Part shown: positions 1 to 9,010 of the stretch, piece by piece | Position numbering within the stretch: position 1 is the stretch's first letter | Layout of the letters: every line of letters begins with the position of its first letter | Assembly: GCA_003225555.1 (NCBI GenBank) | Contig: QIAM01000013.1 | Coordinates: 1-41,985 of the forward strand | Direction: 5' to 3' | DNA: 41,985 nucleotides | Origin: Acidobacteriota bacterium | GTDB lineage: Bacteria > Acidobacteriota > Terriglobia > Terriglobales > Acidobacteriaceae | Made by a program: the position numbers and the translations under genes | Notes under the pieces: generated by a model | The model's input: only the letters and a program-made list of their open reading frames with translations | Databases searched by the model: none | What the model was told of the DNA's origin: nothing

Positions 1-339
1 GGAAAGGATGGACGGTCAATTACAAGGTTGGGGCAGAGGGGGGAAAGCGTTTATTGCACCTTTGTGTGCTCTGCCCTCTGACCTGCTTGAAAGGGATGTT
101 GTCGAAGAGAGCGCGGGAGGCTAGGCTGCCGTCGCCTCGAGCGCATTACAGGTTTGCATTGGAGTCTATCTCTTCATAATGCTGAGGCGATGTTAGGGCG
201 TCAGCAAGTGGTACGGCTGCTCACTGCCTCAGTGATTGCCTGGTCTTTCTTTCATATCATCTGGCTGTATCGTTTTTTCCTTTTTGAGGTAACCCTTAGC
301 CTCACTTAACGCGCACCTGACTTCAGACGCATGTCTGGT
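1..339. other. Left-edge stretch without a supported gene
   Basis: All three forward frames are open from the left edge but close within about 60 codons (near 81, 122 and 177), and none gives a recognisable protein. The end of a gene lying to the left cannot be excluded. The rest of the stretch, downstream of the minus-strand PilZ gene, shows no convincing RNA gene or strong terminator. Confidence 0.4.
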
Positions 340-666
340 TTACGAGCTATGCTCAACTACCTCGGCGTTGCTCTGAGCCGAGTGATCCCAGTCCACCAGA
401 AACTCGATTCCGTAGAGATACACAGCGCGATGGCGAACAGTTCCACAAACTCGAACCCGTTCTGTGCATTTGGGAGGAAGGAATTCAATCTGAACTTGAG
501 ATCCCAAGGGCAGATTCGCGATAGCAAACAGGCACATCCCGACATCGCTGAGATTGATGCCGAGAGCATCGACCTGGTCCGACCCGGTGAATATCTGCAC
601 GGAGGTGTTCAGGAATTGACGTTGCCGGCGACGTCTGTCATGTCTAAAGTTACGTTTGAAAAACAT
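340..666 (-). CDS. PilZ domain protein
   Basis: This is a small, single-domain protein of about 108 residues. PilZ domains usually bind cyclic di-GMP and control motility, adhesion or polysaccharide output. An arginine-rich stretch near the N-terminus (RRRRQRQ) followed by LSDVGM matches the two-part PilZ signature, RxxxR and (D/N)xSxxG. The C-terminal GTVRH and YGIEF segments fit the end of the barrel. There is no signal peptide or membrane segment. The frame can be extended to a TTG at 687, but the ATG at 666 is preferred; neither has a clear ribosome binding site. The gene is divergent from the M48 protease gene. Confidence 0.75.
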   Translation of the reverse strand: MFFKRNFRHDRRRRQRQFLNTSVQIFTGSDQVDALGINLSDVGMCLFAIANLPLGSQVQIEFLPPKCTERVRVCGTVRHRAVYLYGIEFLVDWDHSAQSNAEVVEHSS

Positions 667-769
667 CTGGTACACGAGTGAGAACAAAGTAGCGCGGTGA
701 TCCTCGACGGCGAAGATTACGGAGGTTCAGTAGCTGCGAATCGGGCGCGGGATTTAGACTGGTCTCTGC

Positions 770-2461
770 ATGTTTGCGCTAAGGACAATTTCATGGCTCA
801 GGCCGGTTCTTTTCGCGGTGTTTGCGGTTGGGCTCGTGGCAGGTCAGAACCCTACTCCCGCGGCCCAGCCTCCGGAGTCGGTGCCCTCACTTTCTACGCG
901 CAAAACCATTGCTTTTGACAATTTTGTCAACTCGGCCATCCGGCAGGAGCGCCGCATGACCGACCTGCTCCGCAACTTCAAGCCGATCGTTGAGACCTAT
1001 ATCCAGGAACAACAGCCGGATTCCGGTCTGGGTACATCTCCGAAGCGCGATGACTATTTCTTAAGCCGTCTGGATCTGTCTGGTAATGGCCCCGGCACTT
1101 CAGCCTTTGCCGACGAGGAGCACTCGAGGGACAACAAATTGCCCAAGGATGAGCCTTTCGCGGCAGCCAGCTTCGCCCAGGCGTTGTTTCCGGACCTGGA
1201 CCATTTCGATCGGCAGAACTACTCGTTCGAATTTGTCCGCTGGCAGGTTCTTGGGGAAGTGCGTTGCGCCCTGGTGGATGTGAAGCCCCGCGACCGTTCG
1301 CGCAACCGTGGCTTTATGGGCCGGATCTGGGTAGAAGATCAGGACTTCAACATTGTACGTTTCACCGGAACGCACAGCTCGCAAGCGGCTCCCAGGCGCG
1401 CATTTCATTTCGACAGTTGGCGGCTGAACACCCTGAGCACCATGTGGATGCCTGCCTATGTCTATACCCAGGAGTCGAATCCGCGCGATCCGTCGAGCCA
1501 CGAAATCTGGTTTAAGGCTCAGACCCGGATCTGGGGTTACGACATGCAACACGCCGGGGATCATCGGGAGTATGCCAAACCTCTGACGAACGCGGCGGTG
1601 CAGGCCGATCCTAACAGGCACGAAGCCTCGCAGGACTTGAACCCGGCATACACCTTGGGGCAAACGACCTACACACCGGAAGACAATGTAGTAGAGCGGT
1701 TGCAAGTTGCCGGACTCATGGCTCCAGACGGCGAAGTCAACCGGGTTTTGCAGGCCGTCGCCAACAATCTGTTGGTCACCAACAATCTCGACATTGCTGC
1801 GGTTCGCTGCCGTGTGCTGCTCACCACGCCGCTGGAATCGTTCGTGGTTGGCCGAACCATCGTTCTCAGCCGTGGGCTTCTCGATGTGCTACCCGATGAG
1901 GCGACGCTCGCAGCGGTGCTGGCGCACGAACTGGCCCACATCGTTTTGGGCCATTCCGTGGCCGCCGGCTATTTGTCGAGCCTGACGTTGCCGTTCTCGG
2001 ATAAGGAAATCTTTGCCAACCTGAAATTTCATTTCGATCCAGCCCAGGAAGCCGACGCCGACAAGAAAGGCCTGGAGCTGTTGTTGCTGTCGCCATATAA
2101 AGATCAACTCGCGAATGCCGGACTCTTCCTGAAAGCCCTGGAAGCCCGCTCTCCGCAACTGCCGAACTTGCTGCAGGGACGTTTCAGCAACGACTTCGGG
2201 AGCAGCCACCTGGTCGGGATGCAAGCGCTGGCCAACTCCGGCACGCATCTGCAGATGGATCGCCTGGATCAGATCGCTGCCCTGCCGCTCGGCTCGCGCA
2301 TTGTAGTGGATCCCTGGTCGGACCGGATTGAGATGCTCAAGAGCAAGCCAGTCCGACTGGAGTTGCCATCAGAGAAGATGCCGTTCGAGGTGAGTCCATT
2401 CTTTCCGCACCTCAGGCGTCGGGATGGACAGGGAAAAGATCAGGCGGGAACAAAGCCGTAA
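770..2461 (+). CDS. Secreted M48-family zinc metalloprotease
   Basis: The 563-residue product begins with a signal-peptide-like segment (about residues 1-26, FAVFAVGLVAG before polar sequence), so it should be exported. The protease core lies in the C-terminal half: HELAH at residues 386-390 is the HExxH zinc site, and EADAD at 427-431 supplies the third ligand (ExxxD), as in M48 peptidases. The first 300 residues contain a beta-rich region (WVEDQDFNIVRFTG) seen in acidobacterial M48 proteins, of unknown role. Family knowledge points to envelope protein quality control, as with BepA or LoiP; the actual substrate is unknown. It stands alone, divergent from the PilZ gene. Confidence 0.85.
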   Translation: MFALRTISWLRPVLFAVFAVGLVAGQNPTPAAQPPESVPSLSTRKTIAFDNFVNSAIRQERRMTDLLRNFKPIVETYIQEQQPDSGLGTSPKRDDYFLSRLDLSGNGPGTSAFADEEHSRDNKLPKDEPFAAASFAQALFPDLDHFDRQNYSFEFVRWQVLGEVRCALVDVKPRDRSRNRGFMGRIWVEDQDFNIVRFTGTHSSQAAPRRAFHFDSWRLNTLSTMWMPAYVYTQESNPRDPSSHEIWFKAQTRIWGYDMQHAGDHREYAKPLTNAAVQADPNRHEASQDLNPAYTLGQTTYTPEDNVVERLQVAGLMAPDGEVNRVLQAVANNLLVTNNLDIAAVRCRVLLTTPLESFVVGRTIVLSRGLLDVLPDEATLAAVLAHELAHIVLGHSVAAGYLSSLTLPFSDKEIFANLKFHFDPAQEADADKKGLELLLLSPYKDQLANAGLFLKALEARSPQLPNLLQGRFSNDFGSSHLVGMQALANSGTHLQMDRLDQIAALPLGSRIVVDPWSDRIEMLKSKPVRLELPSEKMPFEVSPFFPHLRRRDGQGKDQAGTKP

Positions 2462-2618
2462 GCGGGGCTGTCGGATTACGTGAGTCTTGCAGTTGCCTAC
2501 GGTCCGTTCCTGACTTCAATCAACACAATTCAAGGCTCTGTTCGCGAACGTTTCGTAGCAGACATGGTTCTTGTCCTCGCATCAATTTCCTAAACCGATG
2601 TGGAGTTCACAAAGGGGT

Positions 2619-2643
2619 GCGGTAGGAGTCCGGCTCCTACCGC
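2619..2643. terminator. Hairpin between convergent M48 and csbD-like genes
   Basis: A perfect 10-bp stem, GCGGTAGGAG and CTCCTACCGC, with a 5-nt loop lies just past the stop of the minus-strand CsbD gene and about 160 nt past the protease stop. There is only a weak T-run on the minus strand (CCCCTTTG). It may act as a bidirectional terminator, or it may be one of the many palindromic repeats of this genome. Confidence 0.5.
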
Positions 2644-2653
2644 AAATTCTTCG

Positions 2654-2911
2654 TCAGCTGGCCTGCCGCAGCTTGCGATCGCGCTCTGCTTCAGTTTCGC
2701 TAACGCTTTCCTTGCCGAGCGTCGAGTTCCATTCTTCCACTTGACGCAAGGCTTCTTCCTTCTGTAGTCCGTAGCGTTCCTGGATTTTGCCGACCAACAC
2801 GTCTTTCTGTCCTGCAATGAAATCGAGATCATCGTCGGTTAGCTTGCCCCATTTCATCTTGAGCTTGCCTTTCAGTTGTTTCCACTGGCCCTGTATCTGT
2901 TCCCAATTCAT
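2654..2911 (-). CDS. CsbD-like stress protein
   Basis: An 85-residue soluble protein that opens MNWEQIQGQWKQLKGKLK and continues WGKLTDDDLDFIAG, the hallmark of the CsbD family. Family members are small, highly charged, general-stress-induced proteins of unknown biochemical role. The helix after residue 40 (LVGKIQERYGLQKEEALRQV) also fits. An AGGAG ribosome binding site lies 8 nt before the ATG. It is monocistronic, and the hairpin just after its stop probably ends the transcript. Confidence 0.85.
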   Translation of the reverse strand: MNWEQIQGQWKQLKGKLKMKWGKLTDDDLDFIAGQKDVLVGKIQERYGLQKEEALRQVEEWNSTLGKESVSETEAERDRKLRQAS

Positions 2912-3139
2912 GCGCGTTCTCCTGATTATTTCAGTATTGATTGTTCCGAATATCCCTTAAGCGTAGGACGCGATCGACGAAAAGGGGAATACAGCGGTTA
3001 CTCGATGGCATCATCCAGCACGCGCGCGGTTCGATGCCCCACGGCAATGGCCGGCAAGTTACTATAGAAGCTGCGGATCACGACCGACCGGGGACGGTGG
3101 AGTTGGTCGACACAACAAATTTCGTATGAGAGGAAACGC

Positions 3140-3385
3140 ATGGCAGAACCGACTTACGAGGAACTCAAGGCACGACTGTCACAACTGGAAAAGCAAGTGG
3201 AGACCAAGAAACGCAGCGGCGATCTGGCCTTCAAGATTGGCGAGAAGGGCGGCGTCAGCGTATACGGGCTTGGCCGCTTTCCGGTCACTCTCTATTACGA
3301 ACAATGGAACCGTCTGCTGGGGGCGGCCGAGGACATCAAGACCTTCATGGAAGAGAACAAGTCAAAGCTCAAGCTGAAGGAATAG
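3140..3385 (+). CDS. Small conserved hypothetical protein
   Basis: An 81-residue soluble protein. Residues 5-25 form a probable coiled coil (YEELKARLSQLEKQVE). A glycine-rich segment follows (GEKGGVSVYGLGRFPVTLYYEQW), then a charged C-terminal helix. The middle part resembles small conserved proteins that accompany acidobacterial and planctomycete genes, but no function is known to me. GAGAGG upstream of the ATG gives a good ribosome binding site. A single-gene unit is likely. Confidence 0.7.
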   Translation: MAEPTYEELKARLSQLEKQVETKKRSGDLAFKIGEKGGVSVYGLGRFPVTLYYEQWNRLLGAAEDIKTFMEENKSKLKLKE

Positions 3386-3557
3386 ATGAACCGCTTTGGC
3401 GGGCGTGATGCTGAGCGCAGCCGCTTTTCAGGCGGAGCGAAGCATCGCGTGCGTATCGCCTCAGCTCTGAAAAACGGCAACCGCCTGCCCCTAATCCCAG
3501 GTTACTTCCGAAACAACTGGGAACCGAGAACGGGGAACCGAGAACTGCTTTTGACGC

Positions 3558-3563
3558 TATAAT
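3558..3563 (+). promoter_or_regulatory. Possible -10 box of a near-leaderless transcript
   Basis: A perfect TATAAT ends 9 nt before the GTG start of the glycosyltransferase, so initiation 6-8 nt downstream would fall almost on the start codon. No Shine-Dalgarno sequence precedes the GTG (AATAAAAAAACC). No good -35 box is visible. Confidence 0.35.
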
Positions 3564-3572
3564 AAAAAAACC

Positions 3573-4550
3573 GTGCCCAAGTACTCCATTGTCGTCCCGC
3601 TGCACAACGAGCAGGAGAACGTGACCGACCTTTACGACCGTCTGAAAGTGGTAATGGAGGCGCACGGTGAGACTTTTGAGATTGTGCTGGTGGACGACGG
3701 TTCCAGCGACCACACCTTCGCCATGCTGCGCGAAATCGCCGCCGTGGACAGTCGTGTAACAGTCGTCAAGTTGCGCCGCAATTTCGGCCAGACCGCAGGC
3801 CTGGCCGCAGGATTTGATCATGCTCGCGGCGAGTACATTATCGCCATGGATGGCGACCTGCAGCATGACCCCGCGGACATTCCAATGTTCCTCGAGAAGA
3901 TTGCCGCGGGGTACGACATTGTCAGCGGATGGCGCAAAGTGCGCGTCGACAACTTCTGGATGCGCCGCATTCCCTCACGCGTCGCCAACTGGATGATGGC
4001 CAGGCTGAGCGGCGTCGATATCCACGATTTCGGCACCACCTTCAAGGCCTACCGGCGCGACATCCTGGACCAAGTGCCCTTGTATGGCGAACTGCATCGC
4101 TTTATTCCCGCGCTGGCTTCGTGGCACGGAGCGACGATTTGCGAAGTGCCCATCCGCAACGTGAATCGGGAACGCGGGGTCTCGCACTACGGCATCACCC
4201 GCACCTTCCGCGTGTTCTTCGATCTGCTCACCATTCGCTTCCTGCTGCGCTATCTTTCGAGGCCGCTCCACTTTTTCGGCACGTTCGGCATGGTCAGCCT
4301 TTTCGGCGGGAGCAGCATCGTACTCTGGCTCGGAATGGAGAAGTTCCTGCGCGGCGTTCCCGTGATGGCCTCCCACGGGCCGCTGATGATGACAGCTCTC
4401 GGCCTGCTGCTCGGAGGCCTGAACCTGCTGGCGATTGGACTGCTGGGTGAGATGCAAGTCCGCCACTACCACGAGCCCAGCCGCCGCGCTCCGTACTCCA
4501 TTGACCGCGTGCTTCGTGCGCAGAACGAAGAGCACAGCGTCTCCGAATAA
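3573..4550 (+). CDS. Family 2 glycosyltransferase, polyprenyl-phosphate type
   Basis: A 325-residue enzyme that likely moves a sugar from a nucleotide donor to polyprenyl phosphate at the cytoplasmic membrane face, like DPM1, GtrB or ArnC. It has a GT-A N-terminal domain starting YSIVVPLHNEQENV, with DDGSSD at residues 41-46 and the metal-binding DGDLQ at 93-97. Two C-terminal hydrophobic segments follow, at about residues 230-262 and 270-296, the usual anchor of this group. The GTG start fits the family N-terminus exactly. It lies 222 nt before ispH and the hopanoid genes, but is not HpnB or HpnI by sequence. Lipid-linked sugar synthesis is inferred from family. Confidence 0.8.
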   Translation: MPKYSIVVPLHNEQENVTDLYDRLKVVMEAHGETFEIVLVDDGSSDHTFAMLREIAAVDSRVTVVKLRRNFGQTAGLAAGFDHARGEYIIAMDGDLQHDPADIPMFLEKIAAGYDIVSGWRKVRVDNFWMRRIPSRVANWMMARLSGVDIHDFGTTFKAYRRDILDQVPLYGELHRFIPALASWHGATICEVPIRNVNRERGVSHYGITRTFRVFFDLLTIRFLLRYLSRPLHFFGTFGMVSLFGGSSIVLWLGMEKFLRGVPVMASHGPLMMTALGLLLGGLNLLAIGLLGEMQVRHYHEPSRRAPYSIDRVLRAQNEEHSVSE

Positions 4551-4642
4551 TTCTCGGTTGTTTGTTGCCAAGAAATGAACTCACCATTCGGCTTCAGATT
4601 CTCCCCATCCGTTGCTAATCCCCGCCCTTTCTGCACCTTACG

Positions 4643-4671
4643 TTGACCACCACGGCACCTTCCGATACCCT
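4643..4671 (+). promoter_or_regulatory. Possible sigma70-like promoter for ispH
   Basis: TTGACC is followed after 17 nt by TACCCT, about 100 nt before the ispH start. The -35 box is good and the -10 box weak. The octamer CCTAGTAG appears twice just downstream (near 4669 and 4702). Confidence 0.3.
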
Positions 4672-4772
4672 AGTAGTACCGCCACAATGGGGATCGTGTA
4701 ACCTAGTAGGAACGACTGTTGATCTGGTATTAAGCCAGGTTCCGGGAACACATCCAGGAGCGAATTCTTATC

Positions 4773-5750
4773 GTGTCGACTAGCAACGGCAAGACGTTAC
4801 TTCTCTTAAAACCGCGGGGATTCTGCGCCGGAGTGGTGCGGGCCATCGACGTTGTCCGCATCGCCCTTGAGGCCTTCGGGCCGCCCATCTACGTGCGCAA
4901 GGAGATCGTCCACAACAGCTTTGTGGTGGACGAACTGCGCGGCAAGGGCGCGATCTTTGTCGACAGCGAGGACGAAGTCCCCAATGGCGAGCGCGTCATT
5001 TACAGCGCGCACGGGGTTTCGCCCGAAGTCCGCGAGAACAGCGTGAAGCGCGGCCTGCGCGTGATTGACGCCACCTGTCCGCTGGTGACCAAGGTCCACG
5101 TCGAGGCCGTCAAGTTTGCCAAGGAAGGTTATTCGCTGATCCTGATCGGCCACAAGGATCATGACGAAGTCATCGGAACGCTGGGCGAGGCTCCGCTGGT
5201 GACGCAGGTCGTCGGCTCACCCGAACAGGTGAAGAATCTGACCGTGCCGGACCCGAAACGCGTGGCTTATCTGACGCAGACCACGCTCAGCCTTGACGAG
5301 ACCAAGGACATCATCGCGGCCCTTCGCCAGAAGTTTCCCAACATCAAAGGCCCTGCCGCGCAGGACATCTGCTACGCCACGGAGAACCGTCAGGTGGCGG
5401 TGAAGCAGATTGCGTCTGAATCCGACCTGCTGCTGGTTGTTGGCTCAGAAAACAGCTCCAACTCGAATCGCCTGGTGGAAGTGGCGCGAAATCTGGGGAC
5501 GAATGCGTACCTCATTGACAGCTGCGACGACATCCAGCCCGAGTGGCTAAAGGATGTAAAGACCATCGCACTGACCGCCGGCGCTTCCGCGCCCGAGTGC
5601 CTGGTCGAGGAGACGGTAGAGTTTCTCGGCGCAAAGGGATTCGCCAACGTGCAAGAGCTCGAAGTGATGCCGGAGAACGTGCGCTTCGGCCTGCCTCCGG
5701 AGATCGTCGAGGCCATTGCCGCCGCTCCGGCCAGCGCCACCGCCGACTAA
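4773..5750 (+). CDS. ispH: 4-hydroxy-3-methylbut-2-enyl diphosphate reductase
   Basis: The last enzyme of the methylerythritol phosphate pathway; it reduces HMBPP to isopentenyl and dimethylallyl diphosphate with a [4Fe-4S] cluster. All three cluster cysteines are present: C18 in PRGFCAGV, C102 in DATCPLV and C200 in DICYATENRQ. The length of 325 residues is normal. The start is GTG with AGGAG 12 nt upstream, a somewhat long spacing. It directly precedes the cyclase gene (15 nt gap) and so heads the hopanoid set, providing C5 units for squalene. Confidence 0.95.
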   Translation: MSTSNGKTLLLLKPRGFCAGVVRAIDVVRIALEAFGPPIYVRKEIVHNSFVVDELRGKGAIFVDSEDEVPNGERVIYSAHGVSPEVRENSVKRGLRVIDATCPLVTKVHVEAVKFAKEGYSLILIGHKDHDEVIGTLGEAPLVTQVVGSPEQVKNLTVPDPKRVAYLTQTTLSLDETKDIIAALRQKFPNIKGPAAQDICYATENRQVAVKQIASESDLLLVVGSENSSNSNRLVEVARNLGTNAYLIDSCDDIQPEWLKDVKTIALTAGASAPECLVEETVEFLGAKGFANVQELEVMPENVRFGLPPEIVEAIAAAPASATAD

Positions 5751-5764
5751 CGGAGAGGTAATCG

Positions 5765-7735
5765 ATGGACACAAGCTCCCCCGACGCTCATATAGGTTAA
5801 GCGCCGCCCCAACTCCTGTTCGGAAGAATAGACGAACTTGCCGGCCGGGTAGGCGCCGCCATTGATGGCGCCCGCCGTTACCTCTTCTCCCAGCAACACG
5901 AAGACGGCTACTGGTGCGGCGAACTCGAGGCCGATACCACACTCGAGTCCGACTACATCCTCCTGCATACGCTACTCGGCACCGGCGATCCGGCGCGCTT
6001 TCAGAAGGCCGCGAACTACGTTCTGCAACATCAGAACGAAGACGGCGGCTGGAGCATTTACGCCGGCGGGCCGTCGAACATCAGCGCGTCGGTGAAGGCA
6101 TACTTCGGCCTGAAACTTGCCGGCTACACCGCCGACCATCCCGCCATGCAGCAGGCCCGCAAGAAGATTCTCGAACTCGGCGGCGTCACCGAAGTCAACA
6201 CCTTCACCAAGATCTATCTGTGCTTCTTCGGACAGTACGACTACGACGCGGTGCCAGCCATCCCGCCCGAAATCGTGCTCTTTCCCAACTGGTTTTGGTT
6301 CAACATCTACGAGATTTCTTCGTGGTCGCGGGCCATTCTGGTGCCGCTTTCCATCTGCTACGCCAAGAAGCCGTTCAAGAAGATTCCGCGCGAGATGGGA
6401 GTGGAAGAACTATTTGTCCGCGGCATGGAAAAATCCAGGATGCACCTGCACTGGGCGAAGAAACTGATTTCCTGGCGTAATTTCTTCCTGGTTCTTGACC
6501 GCATGACGCATTGGTTCGAGCGCGTGCATGTTCGCCCGCTGCGCTCCATCGCGCTCAAGAGCGCAGAGAAGTGGATGCTCGATCGCCTGGAGATGAGCGA
6601 CGGACTGGCTGCGATTTATCCCGCCATGATGAATGCCATCATCGCCCTGCGCTGCTTGGGATATTCGCTCGACGATCCCCAGGTAATTCGCGCGCTCGAC
6701 GAATTCGAAAAGCTGGGCATCGAAGAGAGCGACACCTTCCGCATGCAACCCTGCACGTCGCCGGTTTGGGATACAGCCTATGCGATGTTCGCACTAGGCG
6801 AAGCCGGAGTGCCCGCCAACGATCCGCGCATGGTGAAGTGCGCCGACTGGATTCTGCAAAAGCAAGTGCGAACGGTCGGCGACTGGAAGGTCAAGAATAA
6901 GAAGGGACAACCCGGCGGCTGGTACTTCGAATTCAACAACGAATTTTTCCCCGATGTCGATGATAGCGCTATGGTCTGCCTTGGGCTCAGCCGCGTGGAG
7001 CATCCGAACGGGCGGTACCAGCGGGAATCCGTGCAGCGCGCCATCGATTGGATTCTTTCCATGCAGTGCAAGAACGGCGGTTGGGCTTCGTTCGATAAAG
7101 ACAACGACCGCATGGTTTTCCAGTACGTGCCGTTCGCGGATCACAATGCCATGCTTGATCCGCCGACCGTGGACATCACCGGACGCATCCTCGAAATGAT
7201 GGCGACTTACGGTTACGACAAGAATCATCCTGCTGTGAAGCGCGCCCTCCAGTTCATCCGCAAGGAGCAGGAGCCTGACGGAAGCTGGTTCGGACGCTGG
7301 GGGGTGAATTACATTTACGGCACGGCGCTGGTGTTGCGCGGCCTTGAAGCTATCGGCATGGACAGTCACGAGCCTTGCATCCAGCAAGGCGCAGAGTGGC
7401 TGCGCATGGTGCAGAATGCTGACGGCGGGTGGGGTGAGAGTTGCGGTTCTTACGACGATCCCGCGACCCGCGGGGTTGGACCCAGTACACCTTCACAGAC
7501 CGCATGGGCCATCCTCGGGTTGCTTGCCGTCGGCGACACGCGCAGCGACTCGGTCGCCCGCGGCATCGCCTACCTCCTGCGCACGCAGAACAAAGACGGA
7601 TCATGGGACGAGGCCTTCTTTACTGGTACTGGGTTCCCGCGCGTGTTTTATCTGAAGTATCACCTCTACCGGCAGTATTTCCCGCTGCTGGCGTTCACGA
7701 CTCATGCCAAGGTGATGGAGAAGGCGGGAAGCTAG
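5765..7735 (+). CDS. shc: Squalene-hopene cyclase, 5' end interrupted by an in-frame stop
   Basis: Cyclises squalene to hopene at the membrane, the committed step of hopanoid synthesis. The catalytic acid motif is DVDDSA (first D at residue 397 counting from 5765), and QW-type repeats such as QNEDGGW, QCKNGGW, QNADGGW and QNKDGSW are intact. An ATG at 5765, 7 nt after GGAGAGG, is in frame with the whole cyclase, but a TAA at 5798-5800 interrupts after MDTSSPDAHIG. The frame then runs unbroken to 7735. No ATG, GTG or TTG follows until GTG 6092, which lies inside a conserved helix, lacks a ribosome binding site and would remove the first QW repeat. It may be a sequencing error, a true nonsense mutation, readthrough, or a rare start such as CTG 5816. 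The full span of 656 codons is normal for the family. Confidence 0.85.
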
Positions 7736-7793
7736 TTCTCAGTTCTCAGTCACGGCCCAACGATTCGAGTCTGAGAACTGAGAACTGAGAACT
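7734..7793. repeat. 17-bp perfect inverted repeat between shc and hpnA
   Basis: AGTTCTCAGTTCTCAGT at 7734-7750 is the exact reverse complement of 7777-7793, with 26 nt between. The left arm includes the last bases of the shc stop codon and the right arm ends 4 nt before the hpnA TTG. The tail GAGAACTGCTTTTGA also occurs near 3540, before the glycosyltransferase, so this is a dispersed repeat that could act as a terminator or mRNA stabiliser. Confidence 0.75.
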
Positions 7794-7797
7794 GCTT

Positions 7798-8784
7798 TTG
7801 AAGGCTTTTGTTACAGGTGCAACGGGATTTCTCGGCTCCCACGTGGCTCGGGTTCTGAGCCAGCAGGGAGCGGACCTTCGACTGCTGGTGCGTCCCAGCA
7901 GCAATCCTCGCAATCTCGAGGGGCTCAAGGCAGAGACTGCCACCGGCGATCTGCGCGATCCTGCGTCGCTGGAAAAAGCGATGGCTGGCTGCGATACGGT
8001 TTTTCACGTGGCGGCCGACTACCGGCTGTGGGTACGCGATCCTAACGAGATGTATCGCTCCAACGTGGACGGCACTCGCGCGATTCTGGAAGCGGCGCGG
8101 AAAAGCGGGGTGCGCAGTGTGGTGCACACTTCGAGCGTGGCGACCGTCGGATTTGCGGCTAATGGCCATCCCGCCGACGAGGATTCTCCCGTGTCGCTGG
8201 CGGACATGATCGGTCCCTACAAGCGCTCGAAGTTCATGTCGGAGCAACTGGCGCTGGAGGCCGGCCGCAGCGGCATGCGGGTTGTGGTGGTGAATCCCAC
8301 GACCCCGGTCGGCGAGCAAGACGTGAAGCCCACGCCCACCGGGCGTATTGTCGTCGATTTCCTGAAGCGCAAGTTTCCCGCGTATGTGGATACTGGTCTT
8401 AACCTGGTCGACGTTGCCGAATGTGCCCGTGGACACGTTGCAGCGTTGGAGAAGGGAAGGTCGGGTGAGCGTTACATTCTCGGTGGTGAGAATTTGACGC
8501 TCAAGCAGATTCTCGACAAGCTGGCAAAGATTACCGGCTTGCCTTCGCCGACAATAAAGCTGCCTTACGTTTTCGCTTTTGCTGCTGGCGTGGTCGATGA
8601 AGCCATCACCGGCCGCATTTTGCGGCGCGAGCCTCGCGCGACCGTCGACACGGTGCGTATGGGGAAGAAGAAAATGTTTGCGAGCTCCGGCAAGGCGGAG
8701 CGCGAATTGGGATGGAAGATTGTTCCGGTGGATGAAGCGTTAACGCGCGCGGTGAAGTGGTTTCAGGCCAGCGGATACGCATAA
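7798..8784 (+). CDS. hpnA: Hopanoid-associated sugar epimerase HpnA
   Basis: A 328-residue extended short-chain dehydrogenase. TGATGFLG near the N-terminus is the NAD(P)-binding glycine motif, and GPYKRSK gives the catalytic YxxxK. The sequence HVAADYRLWVRDPNEMYRSN is typical of HpnA, and the family member sits next to shc in most hopanoid clusters. Its exact substrate is not settled; it is thought to act on side-chain sugar moieties. The start is TTG (leading into KAFVTGATG), 62 nt after shc; the inverted repeat fills the gap. Confidence 0.88.
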   Translation: MKAFVTGATGFLGSHVARVLSQQGADLRLLVRPSSNPRNLEGLKAETATGDLRDPASLEKAMAGCDTVFHVAADYRLWVRDPNEMYRSNVDGTRAILEAARKSGVRSVVHTSSVATVGFAANGHPADEDSPVSLADMIGPYKRSKFMSEQLALEAGRSGMRVVVVNPTTPVGEQDVKPTPTGRIVVDFLKRKFPAYVDTGLNLVDVAECARGHVAALEKGRSGERYILGGENLTLKQILDKLAKITGLPSPTIKLPYVFAFAAGVVDEAITGRILRREPRATVDTVRMGKKKMFASSGKAERELGWKIVPVDEALTRAVKWFQASGYA

Positions 8785-9010
8785 CGGAATCGCGTTATGA
8801 GTCCTTTGCAGATTTTTGCAGAGATACGGCACGCTGACAGTTTGCTGAAAAACTCCGTCTACGTACCTCCGGGGCTAAAGCCCGAATTGAAAAGGGAGGC
8901 TTTATCGCAGCATTGAAAACGCTGCGCCACCCAAAATCGGAAACACTGCGTTGCCCGAAGTCAGAGTTCGTTCGCAAACTTGGAATCCGTCCCGTAGGGA
9001 CGACTGAATC

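Noticed and set aside
3573..4550. Assigning the glycosyltransferase as HpnB or HpnI
   Set aside because: It has the DPM1/GtrB/ArnC layout (GT-A domain plus two C-terminal helices) and lacks the sequence and length of either hopanoid glycosyltransferase.
6092..7735. Starting shc at GTG 6092
   Set aside because: It would remove about 110 residues that are clearly conserved cyclase sequence, including the first QW repeat, and there is no ribosome binding site.
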